DNA of 64,000 nucleotides from Fodinicola acaciae (GCF_010993745.1 NZ_WOTN01000002.1:1798001-1862000), one strand, 5' to 3'; numbered from the stretch's first letter, positions 43,885 through 52,823 are shown. The notes: generated from the sequence alone by a model not told the origin. Made by a program: numbers and translations.

Positions 43885-45198
43885 CTAGGCCTGAGGGTTC
43901 GGCTCCGGTGCCTTGTCGGCGTCCTCCAAGCGTACGCCGGCTTCTGGTACGACCCCGAAATGCACCAGCTGACGCTTGGTCAGCAGGTCGGTGAACCAGG
44001 TCGTGCCGACCCGCAACCGGTTCGCCGGCAGCGCGAGCAGGTGATAGCCGCGCGCCACGACCTTGGCCGGAAAACCGCTCAGCGGAATGTGCAGCGGATC
44101 GGCGACCGCCTGCATTCCGGCCAGGTCCACGACGAAGCCGAGGTCGTCGTGCCGATAGGCCTTGCGTTTTCCGAAACCGAGGTCGGCGGCGATGTTCTTC
44201 GCCAACGCCACGCCTTGTCGCTGTGCGTGTTGCGCGGTCATCGCGCAGATCTCGCCCGGCCGGGTCAGGTCCGGCACGGCGGCGACATCGCCGGCGGAGT
44301 AGACGCCGGGACAGTCCGGCACGGCCATGAACTCGTCGGTGTTCAGCCGGCCTTTCGTGGTCGGCAGGCCGAGCGGCTCGACCAGCGGATCCGGCCGTAC
44401 GCCGACGCACCAGGCGACCGTACGCGTCGCGATTTCGCTGCCATCGGTGAGTTTCACGCTCGTCGGTGTGACTTTTTCGACGCTGGTCTCCAGGCGTACG
44501 TCGATGCCGCGTTTCTCCAGCACCTTCCGGGCCGGACCGGACAGCCGCTCGGACAGGTTGGGCAGCACGCGCGGGGCCAGATCGACCAGGATCCAGCGCA
44601 GTTTGCCGGTGTTCATGCGCCGCGACCGGACCGCCTCGACGCTCAGCGCGTGACCCTGCGCGGCCAGCTCGGTGCCGGTGTAGCCGGCGCCGACCACCAC
44701 GAACGTCATCCGTTCCTGGCGCTCCTGCTCGGAGTCGGCCTGCTCGGCATACTCCAGCTGGCGCAGGATGTGGTCGCGCAGATAGATCGCCTCGGCGATC
44801 GACTTGAAACCCTTCGCGTATTCGGCGACGCCGGGGATCGACAGCAGCCGCGTGACGCTGCCGGAGGTGATCGCCAGCCGGTCGTAGTCGATGTCCCGCG
44901 CCCGGCCTTCGTCGTCGACGACCCTGACCTTCTTGCCGGCCAGGTCGACGCCGGTCACGGTGGCCAGGACCATTTTTGTCTTGCGCAGCTTGGGTCCGAG
45001 CGGCACGGCCACCTGCCGCGGGTCCAGCGTGGCGCCGGCCACCTCCGGCAGCAGCGGGATGTAGAGCATGTAGTCGTTGGGGTTGATCAGCACCAGCTCG
45101 ACCTCGCCGGTCGGCACCAGGCGTTCGAGCGTACGCAGGCAGTGGAAGCCGGCGAACCCGGCGCCGATCACCACGACACGCTGTCGGCTGGCTGTCAT
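43885..45198 (-). CDS. ndh: Type II NADH:quinone dehydrogenase (NDH-2)
   Basis: 437 aa from ATG 45198 (GGAAGGGCG upstream); ATG 45228 is less likely. FAD loop VVVIGAGFAGFHCLRTLE at the N-terminus, NADH loop VVVGAGYTGTELAAQ near residue 165, and GVYSAGDVAAVPD for the FAD phosphate. Single-subunit membrane-associated enzyme that feeds electrons to menaquinone without proton pumping. Confidence 0.9.
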   Translation of the reverse strand: MTASRQRVVVIGAGFAGFHCLRTLERLVPTGEVELVLINPNDYMLYIPLLPEVAGATLDPRQVAVPLGPKLRKTKMVLATVTGVDLAGKKVRVVDDEGRARDIDYDRLAITSGSVTRLLSIPGVAEYAKGFKSIAEAIYLRDHILRQLEYAEQADSEQERQERMTFVVVGAGYTGTELAAQGHALSVEAVRSRRMNTGKLRWILVDLAPRVLPNLSERLSGPARKVLEKRGIDVRLETSVEKVTPTSVKLTDGSEIATRTVAWCVGVRPDPLVEPLGLPTTKGRLNTDEFMAVPDCPGVYSAGDVAAVPDLTRPGEICAMTAQHAQRQGVALAKNIAADLGFGKRKAYRHDDLGFVVDLAGMQAVADPLHIPLSGFPAKVVARGYHLLALPANRLRVGTTWFTDLLTKRQLVHFGVVPEAGVRLEDADKAPEPNPQA

Positions 45199-45488
45199 GT
45201 CGGATCGCCCTTCCGTGGAGATTCCCATTCAATTGCCTGCTGGACCGGCCCGCAAACCCGACGCGATGCACCTGACCTGACTCCATCGACTCGTTGACGT
45301 GTCAGATGTGGCGGCCTGGTCGGGGTCGGGTGGGGTTTGGTGCGCTGGCTGGAAGGACATCGCCCGGTCGCTGCGCCACCGGACGATGACCCGGATGGGC
45401 AGCTCTGGGAGCCGGGTAGGCCAGCCGGGGGACCCAGCCGTCGGGCGTCCAGTGGCGCGGAACCAGTCACCAACCCAGAGGCTCAAAC
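45199..45488. other. Gene-free stretch
   Basis: 290 bp upstream of ndh. Open frames on both strands look random. No dyad, terminator or promoter stands out. I see nothing assignable. Confidence 0.4.
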
Positions 45489-45809
45489 TCAAGACTGGCG
45501 CACGTGGAAGATCAGGCCGTACGGATCTCGGAGGACCGCGGCGTCGGAGCCGTCGCCGATCGGCAGCGGCGTACAGCCGAGAGCGCGCAGGCGGCCGATC
45601 GGATCTGCGTCTCGAGCGGTGAACTCCTGGACGGCGAATCCACCAGGCTCGCCGGCGTGCAGCCAGATGGTGAAGCCGGCTCCGGTGAGCCGAGCCGACT
45701 GCTCGCTCGCCTCGGACAGGTCCATGTCGAAGGCGTGCCGGTAGTAGTCGATCGCGGCGGGCAGTTGCGCCGGCGGCACGACGACGATGGTGACGGAGGA
45801 GCGTTCCAC
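45489..45809 (-). CDS. VOC-family (glyoxalase/bleomycin-resistance fold) protein
   Basis: 106 aa from GTG 45809. beta-alpha-beta-beta-beta pattern: VTIVVVPPAQLPAAIDYYRH, then FDMDLSEASEQSARL and AAVLRDPYGLIFHV. Single VOC module, so probably a dimer. Divergent from the HTH gene with only 47 bp between starts; its -10 (TACCCT) lies inside the operator, and the transcript is predicted to be leaderless. Confidence 0.8.
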   Translation of the reverse strand: MERSSVTIVVVPPAQLPAAIDYYRHAFDMDLSEASEQSARLTGAGFTIWLHAGEPGGFAVQEFTARDADPIGRLRALGCTPLPIGDGSDAAVLRDPYGLIFHVRQS

Positions 45810-45813
45810 GACT

Positions 45814-45852
45814 GTCAGGGTACCCTGACGACTGCCGTCAGGATATCCTGAC
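45814..45852. promoter_or_regulatory. Twin perfect 16-bp palindromes overlapping two divergent leaderless promoters
   Basis: GTCAGGGTACCCTGAC (45814-45829) and GTCAGGATATCCTGAC (45837-45852), centres 23 bp apart. Each contains a -10-like hexamer (TACCCT towards the VOC gene, TATCCT towards the HTH gene) exactly seven bases from the respective start codon, and each ends four bases from that codon. A protein on either palindrome would block its promoter. Confidence 0.85.
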
Positions 45853-45856
45853 AGGT

Positions 45857-46273
45857 ATGCGCTTCGACGACGTACCGGGACATGAGGGCCGTGTGGACAC
45901 CGTGGCCGGCACCTGCCGAGCGGCCTGTTCGTGTGGCTGGCTGGCGGAGGCGGACCATCCGGCCGACGAGTACGGCCGGATGTCCGCGGAGGTCGACTGG
46001 TCGCGCCACCTGGTGCCGATGCTCGCCGCGGCGCCGCCGGGCTGGCTGCTGAACCGGTCGGACGGCCTACGCGACAACGTGGACGAGCTGTCGGTGACCT
46101 GGCCGCTGCAGGCGCTCGGCGTGCTGGCTGAGGTCGAACGGTGGCAGCGGCCGCTGCTGGAGAAGGCGGTGACCAACGCTCGCGCCATGGGCTCGTCGTG
46201 GTCGGAAATCGGCAACGCCCTCGGTGTCACCCGGCAGTCGGCGCACCAGCGGTTTCGGCACGTCAGCTCGTGA
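45857..46273 (+). CDS. Small HTH protein with N-terminal Cys pair, probable autoregulator
   Basis: 138 aa from ATG 45857. The N-terminus has three Cys in CRAACSCGWLAEADHPADEY. The C-terminus is a helix-turn-helix (AMGSSWSEIGNALGVTRQSA, then HQRF; residues about 113-136) of the type seen in many short actinobacterial regulators. No Shine-Dalgarno sequence is present; seven bases separate a TATCCT box from the ATG, so the mRNA is probably leaderless. The twin palindromes in the 47-bp divergent gap are its likely binding sites. Confidence 0.7.
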   Translation: MRFDDVPGHEGRVDTVAGTCRAACSCGWLAEADHPADEYGRMSAEVDWSRHLVPMLAAAPPGWLLNRSDGLRDNVDELSVTWPLQALGVLAEVERWQRPLLEKAVTNARAMGSSWSEIGNALGVTRQSAHQRFRHVSS

Positions 46274-46718
46274 CCCGCAGCCGGAAGACCGGATGGTTGG
46301 CGGCGATCTCCAGCAGCTTCGCCTCCGGCGCGTTGTCGTCGACGCCGTCGAAGAAGACGCCGATGTCCTCCTTCCAGACCTTCAGATACGGCCGCAGGAC
46401 CGGCGGCTTGTCCGCGTCGGCGACCTCGGTGGCGGTGAAGTGCTCGACACGCCGGCCGAGTCGCAGTTGGCCCTCGCCGGCCGCGCGCAGGTTGCGGGCC
46501 CACTGTGTGTTGCCGCGCGGCGCGACCAGATAGAGCTGCCCGTCGACCTCCAGCGGACCGACCACGGCCGACCGCGGCTCGCCACTCTTGCGGCCGCGTA
46601 CCGACAGCAGGCGCATGCCGCGCATGGTGATGCCAGCCTTGATCAGCGTGCTCAGCACCCGGTGGAACATCAGGTCCCGGGACTTGGGTGCCAGATAGCG
46701 AGGTGCGGTGTCGTTCAT
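46263..46718 (-). CDS. Deazaflavin (F420)-dependent nitroreductase family protein (Ddn-like)
   Basis: 151 aa. Ddn/DUF385 pattern: LLSVRGRKSGEPRSAVVGPL, GQLYLVAPRGNTQWARNLRA, GRRVEHFTATEV and DADKPPVLRPYL. Such proteins use cofactor F420. Divergent from a TetR gene with shared palindromes; its 3' end overlaps the HTH gene by 11 bp. Confidence 0.85.
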   Translation of the reverse strand: MNDTAPRYLAPKSRDLMFHRVLSTLIKAGITMRGMRLLSVRGRKSGEPRSAVVGPLEVDGQLYLVAPRGNTQWARNLRAAGEGQLRLGRRVEHFTATEVADADKPPVLRPYLKVWKEDIGVFFDGVDDNAPEAKLLEIAANHPVFRLRVTS

Positions 46719-46737
46719 CTCGATCTCCTCGGTTTGG

Positions 46738-46804
46738 GAGAGCAGTGCTCTCGTCTGAGATCAGTGAACTACCGGATCGTACGACTGTCAAGAGCGCTGC
46801 TCTC
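46738..46804. promoter_or_regulatory. Two GAGAGC..GCTCTC operators in the Ddn/TetR divergent gap
   Basis: Perfect palindrome GAGAGCAGTGCTCTC at 46738-46752 and a second copy AAGAGCGCTGCTCTC at 46790-46804 (12 of 15 identical). One lies near each start codon, 52 bp apart centre to centre. This is the expected layout for the adjacent TetR protein repressing both genes. Confidence 0.75.
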
Positions 46805-46843
46805 GAATTTGTGCAGCGCTCTGACGGATGGCACACTGGCCGC

Positions 46844-47536
46844 ATGAACGCCAGCCAGACAGCACGCGAACGCGCGCGTACGGAGCTCACGCGCGAGATC
46901 AAGGAGGAGGCCCGGCGACAGCTCGCCGCCGAGGGAGCCGAGCGGCTGTCGCTGCGCGGTGTGGCTCGCGAGCTGGGCCTGGTGTCGTCCGCGCTCTACC
47001 GTTATTTCCCCAGCAAGGACGAGCTGCTGACGGCGTTGATCATCGACGCGTACAACGCGATCGGCGACGCCGCCGAGACCGGAGCGGCCGGGTCGGCGGA
47101 CCTGGTCGGCCGGTGGCGCGGAGCCTGTCACGGCGTACGCGCGTGGGCTCGCGCGCATCCGCGTGAGTATCTGCTGATCTATGGCGCGACGATCCCCGGA
47201 TACGTGGCACCGCAGGACACCGTCGGACCGGCGGCACGCGTGGCGTTGGTGCTGCTCGGCATCGTGCGCGAGGCCGCCGCGGCCGGCGAGTTGACGCCGG
47301 TGACCGCACCGCCGCTGTCGCCGGGATTGAGCCGGCAGATCCAGGCGCTGGCCGCCTCGGTCGGACCGGAGCTGCCGCATGGTGTGCTGGCGCGCGCGGT
47401 GCTGGTGTGGACGCAGCTTTTCGGCCTGATCAGCTTCGAGCTGACCGGCCAGTACGTCGGCAGCGTGGACCCGGCCGACGAGTTCTTCGAGTACGCGATC
47501 GGTGAGCTGGCCGGCTTTCTCGGTCTGCCTGGATAG
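46844..47536 (+). CDS. TetR-family transcriptional regulator
   Basis: 230 aa from ATG 46844. HTH: LSLRGVARELGLVSSALYRY, then FPSKDELLTALI (residues about 31-62). The C-terminal part (RWRGACHGVRAWARAHPREY, LLIYGATIPGY) resembles the WHG-type ligand domain. Probably represses itself and the divergent Ddn-like gene via the GAGAGC..GCTCTC sites. Confidence 0.9.
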   Translation: MNASQTARERARTELTREIKEEARRQLAAEGAERLSLRGVARELGLVSSALYRYFPSKDELLTALIIDAYNAIGDAAETGAAGSADLVGRWRGACHGVRAWARAHPREYLLIYGATIPGYVAPQDTVGPAARVALVLLGIVREAAAAGELTPVTAPPLSPGLSRQIQALAASVGPELPHGVLARAVLVWTQLFGLISFELTGQYVGSVDPADEFFEYAIGELAGFLGLPG

Positions 47537-47576
47537 TTCGGCGCGCGCCGAAGCGTCCGGCGGCGAAGATGGAAGC

Positions 47577-48281
47577 ATGTCGACGCGCAACGCGGAGCTA
47601 GCCAGTCTCGCGAGCCTGCTCGCCGACCGTACGCGCGCCGGCTTCTGCCTGGCGTTGCTGGACGGCCGCGCGTGGACCGCGTCCGAGCTGGCGCGGCACG
47701 CCGGTGTGGCGGCCTCGACCACCAGCGAGCACCTGGACCGGCTGATCGGCGGTGGCCTGCTGGTCGAGCGGCGACAGGGCCGGCACCGCTACGTGCAGCT
47801 GGCCGGTCCGCAGGTCGCCGACCTCATCGAGGCACTCGCGGCGCACGCCGAGCCGGTCGCCAAGCCGGCCGGCACGCTGAAGGCCGCCACCGTCGCGAGC
47901 GCGCTGGCTCGCGGCCGCACCTGTTACGACCACCTCGCCGGCCGGCTCGGCGTCGCCATCACCGACGCGATGACCCGGCGCGGCCTGCTGGACCAGGACG
48001 GCGGCTTCGCGCTCACCGGCGCCGGCCTCGACTGGCTCACCGGCACGCTCGGCGCCGACGCGCGGCGGCTGCGCTCCGGCCGCCGGCCGCTGGCTCGGGC
48101 CTGCCTGGACTGGACCGAGCGCCGCTCGCACCTGGCCGGCGTGGCCGGCGCGTACATCTGCGAGCACTTCCGCGCCAACGAATGGATCCGTCGCATCGGC
48201 AGCGACCGAGCCGTACGGCTGACACCGGCCGGCGAGTCCGCGCTGCACGACCTCCTCGGCCTCGACGCCGCCGCGCTGTGA
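47577..48281 (+). CDS. ArsR-type winged-helix transcriptional regulator
   Basis: 234 aa from ATG 47577. N-terminal winged helix: ASLLADRTRAGFCLALLDGR, ASELARHAGVAASTTSEHLD, then LLVERRQGRHRYVQLAG. The remaining 130 residues form a C-terminal extension (TCYDHLAGRLGVAITDAMTR) seen in a subgroup of actinobacterial ArsR proteins. No metal-binding CxC. 41 bp after the TetR stop, same strand. Confidence 0.85.
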   Translation: MSTRNAELASLASLLADRTRAGFCLALLDGRAWTASELARHAGVAASTTSEHLDRLIGGGLLVERRQGRHRYVQLAGPQVADLIEALAAHAEPVAKPAGTLKAATVASALARGRTCYDHLAGRLGVAITDAMTRRGLLDQDGGFALTGAGLDWLTGTLGADARRLRSGRRPLARACLDWTERRSHLAGVAGAYICEHFRANEWIRRIGSDRAVRLTPAGESALHDLLGLDAAAL

Positions 48282-48291
48282 CCGTCGCAGG

Positions 48292-48774
48292 TCACCAGGG
48301 GAGGGTTTGGCCGGTCCAGTGGGTGAGGTCGTCGATGTCGTCCGGCCGATAGAGGTGCCGCGGCGGCGTCTCGAAGGTCATGTACGGCTTCAGCCGCAGC
48401 GTGACGCGGTCCTCGTCGTCGCACATCTTCTCCACCGCCGGCCGCTTCGACTCGTCGATGTCCTGGCCGGCCATCACCGCCATGATCCGCATGCCGAGGT
48501 CGACGGCGGCCGCCGGATCGTCGTCGAGCGTCACGTGACCGTAGACGACGACGTACGTGGTCGGCCATTTCTCGTCCAGCACACACAAAGACGCGTGCGG
48601 ATTGCGCGCCACCGCCTTGGCCTTGCCGCGCTCGGCCATCGTCCAGACCAGGATGTCGTCGCCGTCCATCACGTAGTAGACGATCGACATCGCCGGACCG
48701 TGGCGCTGGCGGCCGAACCCGTAGACGGCCGTACGGTGTCGCCGGACGAACTCGCGCCGCTCCTGCTGGTTCAT
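48292..48774 (-). CDS. PPOX-class (pyridoxamine 5'-phosphate oxidase-like) FMN/F420-binding protein
   Basis: 160 aa from ATG 48774. Split-barrel pattern: ILVWTMAERGKAKAVARNPH, ASLCVLDEKWPTTYVVVYGH, VTLDDD. Typical of the actinobacterial FDOR-B group, many of which bind F420. Convergent with the ArsR gene, 10 bp from its stop. Confidence 0.8.
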   Translation of the reverse strand: MNQQERREFVRRHRTAVYGFGRQRHGPAMSIVYYVMDGDDILVWTMAERGKAKAVARNPHASLCVLDEKWPTTYVVVYGHVTLDDDPAAAVDLGMRIMAVMAGQDIDESKRPAVEKMCDDEDRVTLRLKPYMTFETPPRHLYRPDDIDDLTHWTGQTLPW

Positions 48775-48784
48775 GCCCGGCAAG

Positions 48785-50116
48785 TTACTCGATTCCGCCG
48801 GCATCCGGGACCTCCCTGGCCAGCGAAGCCAGCGTTTCCAAGGCATTTCCGAGCACGTCGCGCGGCGGCGCGGCGAGCGCCAGCCGTACGGCGTGCGGCG
48901 CCTGGCCGCCACCGACCGCGAACGCGGCGGCCGGACTGACGGCGATGCCGTGCCGTGCCGCTGCCGCGACGAAGGTGTCGGCGCGCCACGGCCGCGGAAG
49001 CTGCCACCAGCAGTGGTACGCGTGCGGGTCGGCACGCACCGCGAAGCCGGCCAGCTTCTCCGCCGCCAGCTCCTGCCGCCAGCTGGCGTCGGTGCGTTTT
49101 CCTTTCTCCAAGGCCGAAACCGTGCCGTCGGTCATCCACCTGGTGGCCGCCGCGAGCGCCACGTGCTGTGCCGCCCAGCCGCCGGATCTCAACGCGGTCG
49201 CGATCCGGCTGGCCAGGCCGGCCGGCGGCATCGCGAAGCCGACAGTGAGGCCTGGCGCGACCCGCTTGGACAGGCTGTCCACCACGACCGTCCACTGTGG
49301 AGCAAAGGCCGCCAGCGGTGGCAGTTCGTCATGCAGGAAGCCGTAAATCGTGTCCTCGATGGCATACATGCCGCGGCTGTCCAGCACCTCTGCGATCCGC
49401 TCCCGGCGTGCCAACGACATCGTCATGCCGAGCGGATTGTGCAGCGTCGGCTGCAGATAGACGGCGCGTACGTTGGCCTCCGCCAGCGCCTCCGGCACCA
49501 GACCTTCGTCGTCCACCGGCAGTGGCACCGGCGTGATGCCCAGCCGGCTCGCGATGCCGAGCACCACCGGATACGTGTACGCCTCGATGCCGAGCCGGTC
49601 GCCGGGGGACAGCAGCGCGGCGATCGCGCCGGCGATCGCCTGCCGGCCGTTGCCGGCGAACAGCAGATGCCGTGGATCCGGCGTCCAGCCGGTCCGCGCG
49701 AGCGTACGCGCCGCCGCCTCGCGCGCGTCAGAGCTGCCGGTGACCGGCACCGGTCGGAGCGACATTGCCAGGAGGTCAGATCGGAGCAATTGCTCCATCG
49801 ACGCCGCCATCCGGTCGGCCTGGCCGGGCAGGATCGCGAAGTTGAGCTCCAGGTCGACCCTGGTGTCGCGTACGTCGGCCAGCGCCGGCTGCGGTCCGGT
49901 GTCCGCGGCGCGTACGTAGGTGCCGCGGCCGACCTCGCCGACGGCCAGGCCGCGTCGTACCAGCTCAGCGTACACGCGGGCGGCAGTCGAGTCGGCGATG
50001 CCGCGGCGGCGCGCGAACTGGCGTTGCGGCGGCAGCCGGTCGCCCGGCCGCAGCACCCCGCTGGCGATGTCCTGTGCGACGGTGTCGGCGATGCTCCGGT
50101 AGTCAGCGGTCGGCAT
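48785..50116 (-). CDS. MocR-type regulator (GntR HTH fused to aminotransferase fold)
   Basis: 443 aa. Residues 1-70: GntR winged helix (LRPGDRLPPQRQFARRRGIA, DSTAARVYAELVRRGL). Residues 100-440: fold-type I aminotransferase domain with PLP-lysine in VVDSLSKRVAPGLTVGF and LQPTLHNPLGMTMS. MocR proteins sense PLP or amino compounds. Divergent from an alpha/beta hydrolase; a dyad at 50128-50151 lies in the gap. Confidence 0.92.
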   Translation of the reverse strand: MPTADYRSIADTVAQDIASGVLRPGDRLPPQRQFARRRGIADSTAARVYAELVRRGLAVGEVGRGTYVRAADTGPQPALADVRDTRVDLELNFAILPGQADRMAASMEQLLRSDLLAMSLRPVPVTGSSDAREAAARTLARTGWTPDPRHLLFAGNGRQAIAGAIAALLSPGDRLGIEAYTYPVVLGIASRLGITPVPLPVDDEGLVPEALAEANVRAVYLQPTLHNPLGMTMSLARRERIAEVLDSRGMYAIEDTIYGFLHDELPPLAAFAPQWTVVVDSLSKRVAPGLTVGFAMPPAGLASRIATALRSGGWAAQHVALAAATRWMTDGTVSALEKGKRTDASWRQELAAEKLAGFAVRADPHAYHCWWQLPRPWRADTFVAAAARHGIAVSPAAAFAVGGGQAPHAVRLALAAPPRDVLGNALETLASLAREVPDAGGIE

Positions 50117-50127
50117 GAGATTGCTCC

Positions 50128-50151
50128 GAGTGCATTGTCGTCATTGCACTC
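50128..50151. promoter_or_regulatory. Operator GAGTGCA-N10-TGCACTC between MocR and hydrolase genes
   Basis: Perfect 7-bp arms separated by 10 bp, 12 bp upstream of the MocR start codon. Widely spaced half-sites are usual for MocR dimers. Likely controls both divergent genes. Confidence 0.65.
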
Positions 50152-50209
50152 CGATATTCGCCTGCATAGCATCGGATCGTCAAGCGAAATGATCCGAGGG
50201 GAAACGACA

Positions 50210-50974
50210 GTGGACATCGCGTACGACGACGTCGGTAATGGGGCGCCGCTCCTGCTCGTGCACGGACATCCCTTCGACCGGTCGATGTGGCGGCCGCAGC
50301 TGGACTGGTTCGGCGGGCGTGGCCGGCGGGTGATCGCGCCGGACCTGCGCGGCTACGGCGAGTCGGTCGTCACGCCTGGCAAGGTCACGCTCGACGTGTT
50401 CGCCACCGACCTGCGCGACCTGCTGGACGCGCTCGGCCTCGACCGCGTGGTGCTCGGCGGCCTGTCGATGGGTGGCCAGATCGTGCTGGAGTTTCACCGG
50501 TTGTACGCCGGCCGGCTGGCCGGCCTGGTGATCGCCGCGTCGTCGGCCCGCGCGGACGATGCGACCGGCCGCCGCTTCCGGCGCGAGACCGCCGACCGGA
50601 TCGTCCGCGACGGAATGGACGCGTACGCGGCCGAGCTGCTGCCGAAAATGGTCGCCGCCAACTCGCCGCGACTGGTCGCCGAGAAGGTGACCGACATGAT
50701 GCGCAACGCGCCGGTCGACGGCGCCGCCGCGGCACTGCGCGGCCGCGCCGAGCGACCGGATTATGTTGACATGCTGGTGAAAGTCGAGGTGCCGACGCTC
50801 ATCGTGGTCGGCACCGAGGACGCGTTCACGCCGGTGACGGAGGCGGAGCTGATGGCCAGCCGGATCCCGGGCGCGACGCTGGCCGTCGTCGACGGCGCCG
50901 GCCATCTCCCCAACCTCGAACGCCCGCACGAGTTCAACACCGCGCTGGAGCGGTTCCTGTCAACGTCTTCTTAG
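50210..50974 (+). CDS. Alpha/beta hydrolase
   Basis: 254 aa from GTG 50210 with GAGGGGA upstream; ATG 50189 is an alternative. Nucleophile elbow GLSMGG (Ser about 92), acid in VVGTEDAFTPV, and His in DGAGHLPNLERP complete a catalytic triad. Oxyanion HGHPFDRSMW. The substrate cannot be told. Overlaps the convergent aminotransferase by four bases. Confidence 0.88.
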   Translation: MDIAYDDVGNGAPLLLVHGHPFDRSMWRPQLDWFGGRGRRVIAPDLRGYGESVVTPGKVTLDVFATDLRDLLDALGLDRVVLGGLSMGGQIVLEFHRLYAGRLAGLVIAASSARADDATGRRFRRETADRIVRDGMDAYAAELLPKMVAANSPRLVAEKVTDMMRNAPVDGAAAALRGRAERPDYVDMLVKVEVPTLIVVGTEDAFTPVTEAELMASRIPGATLAVVDGAGHLPNLERPHEFNTALERFLSTSS

Positions 50975-52110
50975 CCATGTTTTCGTAGCCATGAGGCGAA
51001 AACCTCCAGGCCGGCGGCGGAGTCCGTACGGCCGAGGCCGATCCGGAACCGGTCGGTCGGCACCGGGTTGAGGTCGGAGGCGAAGATGCTCGCCGGCAGC
51101 AGCAACACGCTCGCCTCCTCGACCAGCGCGCGGCAGAAGTCCTCGACGCCGTCGGCGCCGAGATAGCGCGGAAAGATCACCGACCCACCGTCCGGCGGCG
51201 ACCATTGGAAAAGGTCGGGAAACTCGGCGAAAAACTCGCCGAACAGCGCGATGTTGTCGGCGATGATGGCGCGGTTGCGGCGCAGGATCGTCTCGCGCGC
51301 CTTGACGGCGATCCGCGCCAGCACCTCGCTCGGCGCCGCGTTGCAGATCGTCGTGTAGTGCTTCGCTCTTTCCAACCGTGACAACAGGTCCCGGTCGCGG
51401 CAGGCGATCCAGCCGAGCCGCAGACCAGGCAGTCCGAGCGATTTGGACGTGACGTTCAACGACAACGCGCGCTCGGAGAGGTCGGCGGCCTGCGGCAGCG
51501 TACGCGCTGGATCGCTTTCCAGGCCGCGATAGACCTCGTCGCTGAACAGTCTCACGCCGCGTTCGTCGCAGCCCCGGACCAGCCGTTCGAAGTCGGCGAC
51601 GTCGATGACTTTTCCGGTCGGATTGTTGGGAAAGTTGACGTAGACGACCCGAGTGGCTGGCCGGATCGCGGCCAGCACCGCGTCCACGTCCAGCGACCAG
51701 TCGTCGTCCGCGTCCAGCGGCACGCCGGTCACGTCGGCGCGCGACAACGGTACGGTCTCGGCGGACTGGTAGCTCGGCGTCACCACGACCGCGTGATCGC
51801 CTGGTCCGAGCAGGGTTTGCATGGCCAGATAGACGCCTTCCTCGGCGCCGGAGAAACACAACACGGCGGCACTGTCCACTGTGGAGTACATGCCGGCGAT
51901 CGCCTCGCGCAGCAACGGATCCCCGTACGTCTCGGTGTAGCCGAGGGTCAACGTCCGCCAGCTCTTGCGGTCGTCGTCGTCGGCCAGCGCGAGCAGGTCG
52001 GCCATCGGCATGCTCTGCACGTCGGAGGCGGCCAGGTTGTGCGCGGCGGTGAACTCCCACCGAGAAAAGTAGGCCTCGATGCGAAAGTCAGGAAGTGCGG
52101 TCACGTTCAT
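50971..52110 (-). CDS. PLP-dependent aminotransferase, class I/II
   Basis: 379 aa from ATG 52110. Motifs VNFPNNPTGK, SDEVYRGLE and the PLP Schiff-base lysine in NVTSKSLGLPGLRLGW; C-terminal Arg in DRFRIGLGR. The start lies inside the 3' end of the upstream YheO/DauR-like regulator gene (23-bp overlap), so the two are coupled and the regulator probably responds to its amino-acid substrate. Confidence 0.9.
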   Translation of the reverse strand: MNVTALPDFRIEAYFSRWEFTAAHNLAASDVQSMPMADLLALADDDDRKSWRTLTLGYTETYGDPLLREAIAGMYSTVDSAAVLCFSGAEEGVYLAMQTLLGPGDHAVVVTPSYQSAETVPLSRADVTGVPLDADDDWSLDVDAVLAAIRPATRVVYVNFPNNPTGKVIDVADFERLVRGCDERGVRLFSDEVYRGLESDPARTLPQAADLSERALSLNVTSKSLGLPGLRLGWIACRDRDLLSRLERAKHYTTICNAAPSEVLARIAVKARETILRRNRAIIADNIALFGEFFAEFPDLFQWSPPDGGSVIFPRYLGADGVEDFCRALVEEASVLLLPASIFASDLNPVPTDRFRIGLGRTDSAAGLEVFASWLRKHG

Positions 52111-52762
52111 ACTCCTCAAGCGGATTTCTTGGCCAGGTCGGCGTGCTCTTGGCGTCGATACGGTCGTTGTAGAGCGTGGCGCGGGAGATCTTGAGCGCAC
52201 GTGCCGCGGCGACCGCGCCGCCGCGTACGTCGAAGATGCCGGCCGCCTCCAGCGCCTCCACCAGGTCCATCCGCTGGTTCTGGTTGAGGTCCTCGATCGT
52301 GCAGCCGCGTTTTCGGACGTACGCGCCGATGATGTCGTTCATCCGCTCGCGCCAGTCCAGCTCGAACAGGCCTTTCGGCCGCTCGGCGTTCGCCGGCGGC
52401 GCCGCGAAGGCCATCAGCAGCTCGGCCGCGCGCTCCAGCGGTCCGCGGTCGAGGTTGACGCAGAGCAGCAGCTCGGCGCCGCGGTAGGACCGGTGGAGGA
52501 CGGCGCTGATGGAGGTGAGCTGGCGGCCGTCCGGCAGCATCTTGGCATACCGGTCGGACACCTCGCTGCCTGGCGCGAAGGTCAGGTTTTCGCTTTGCAG
52601 CAGCGATTCGTCGCCGACCTGCCGTCCGGACATCGGATTCCAGATCGCCAGGACGCGGTCGGCGAGTACGTCGTGCAGCACCACCTCGGCGTGCGGACTG
52701 AGCAGTTGCGCGATGGCCTCGCAGACGGTGGCCCATTGGCGTACGCGTGCGTCCGATTCCAT
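52088..52762 (-). CDS. YheO/DauR-like PAS-HTH transcriptional regulator
   Basis: 224 aa. Residues ~10-125 resemble the YheO PAS-like domain (LLSPHAEVVLHDVLADRVLA, GDESLLQSENLTF). The C-terminal ~60 residues are the associated HTH (RMDLVEALEAAGIFDVRGGA, then AAARALKISRATLYNDR). The relative DauR controls D-arginine catabolism. Upstream of its start are two TAGAC..GTCTA dyads. Confidence 0.85.
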   Translation of the reverse strand: MESDARVRQWATVCEAIAQLLSPHAEVVLHDVLADRVLAIWNPMSGRQVGDESLLQSENLTFAPGSEVSDRYAKMLPDGRQLTSISAVLHRSYRGAELLLCVNLDRGPLERAAELLMAFAAPPANAERPKGLFELDWRERMNDIIGAYVRKRGCTIEDLNQNQRMDLVEALEAAGIFDVRGGAVAAARALKISRATLYNDRIDAKSTPTWPRNPLEEYERDRTS

Positions 52763-52765
52763 AAC

Positions 52766-52800
52766 TAGACACTCTGTCTAACGCTAGACGATCTGTCTAG
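52766..52800. promoter_or_regulatory. Two TAGAC...GTCTA dyads upstream of the YheO-like gene
   Basis: TAGACACTCTGTCTA (52766-52780, 6-bp arms) and CTAGACGATCTGTCTAG (52784-52800, 6-bp arms), centres 19 bp apart, starting four bases upstream of the regulator's ATG. Probable autoregulatory operators on one face of the helix. Confidence 0.75.
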
Positions 52801-52823
52801 TACGCTGGTCGGCCACATTGCGC

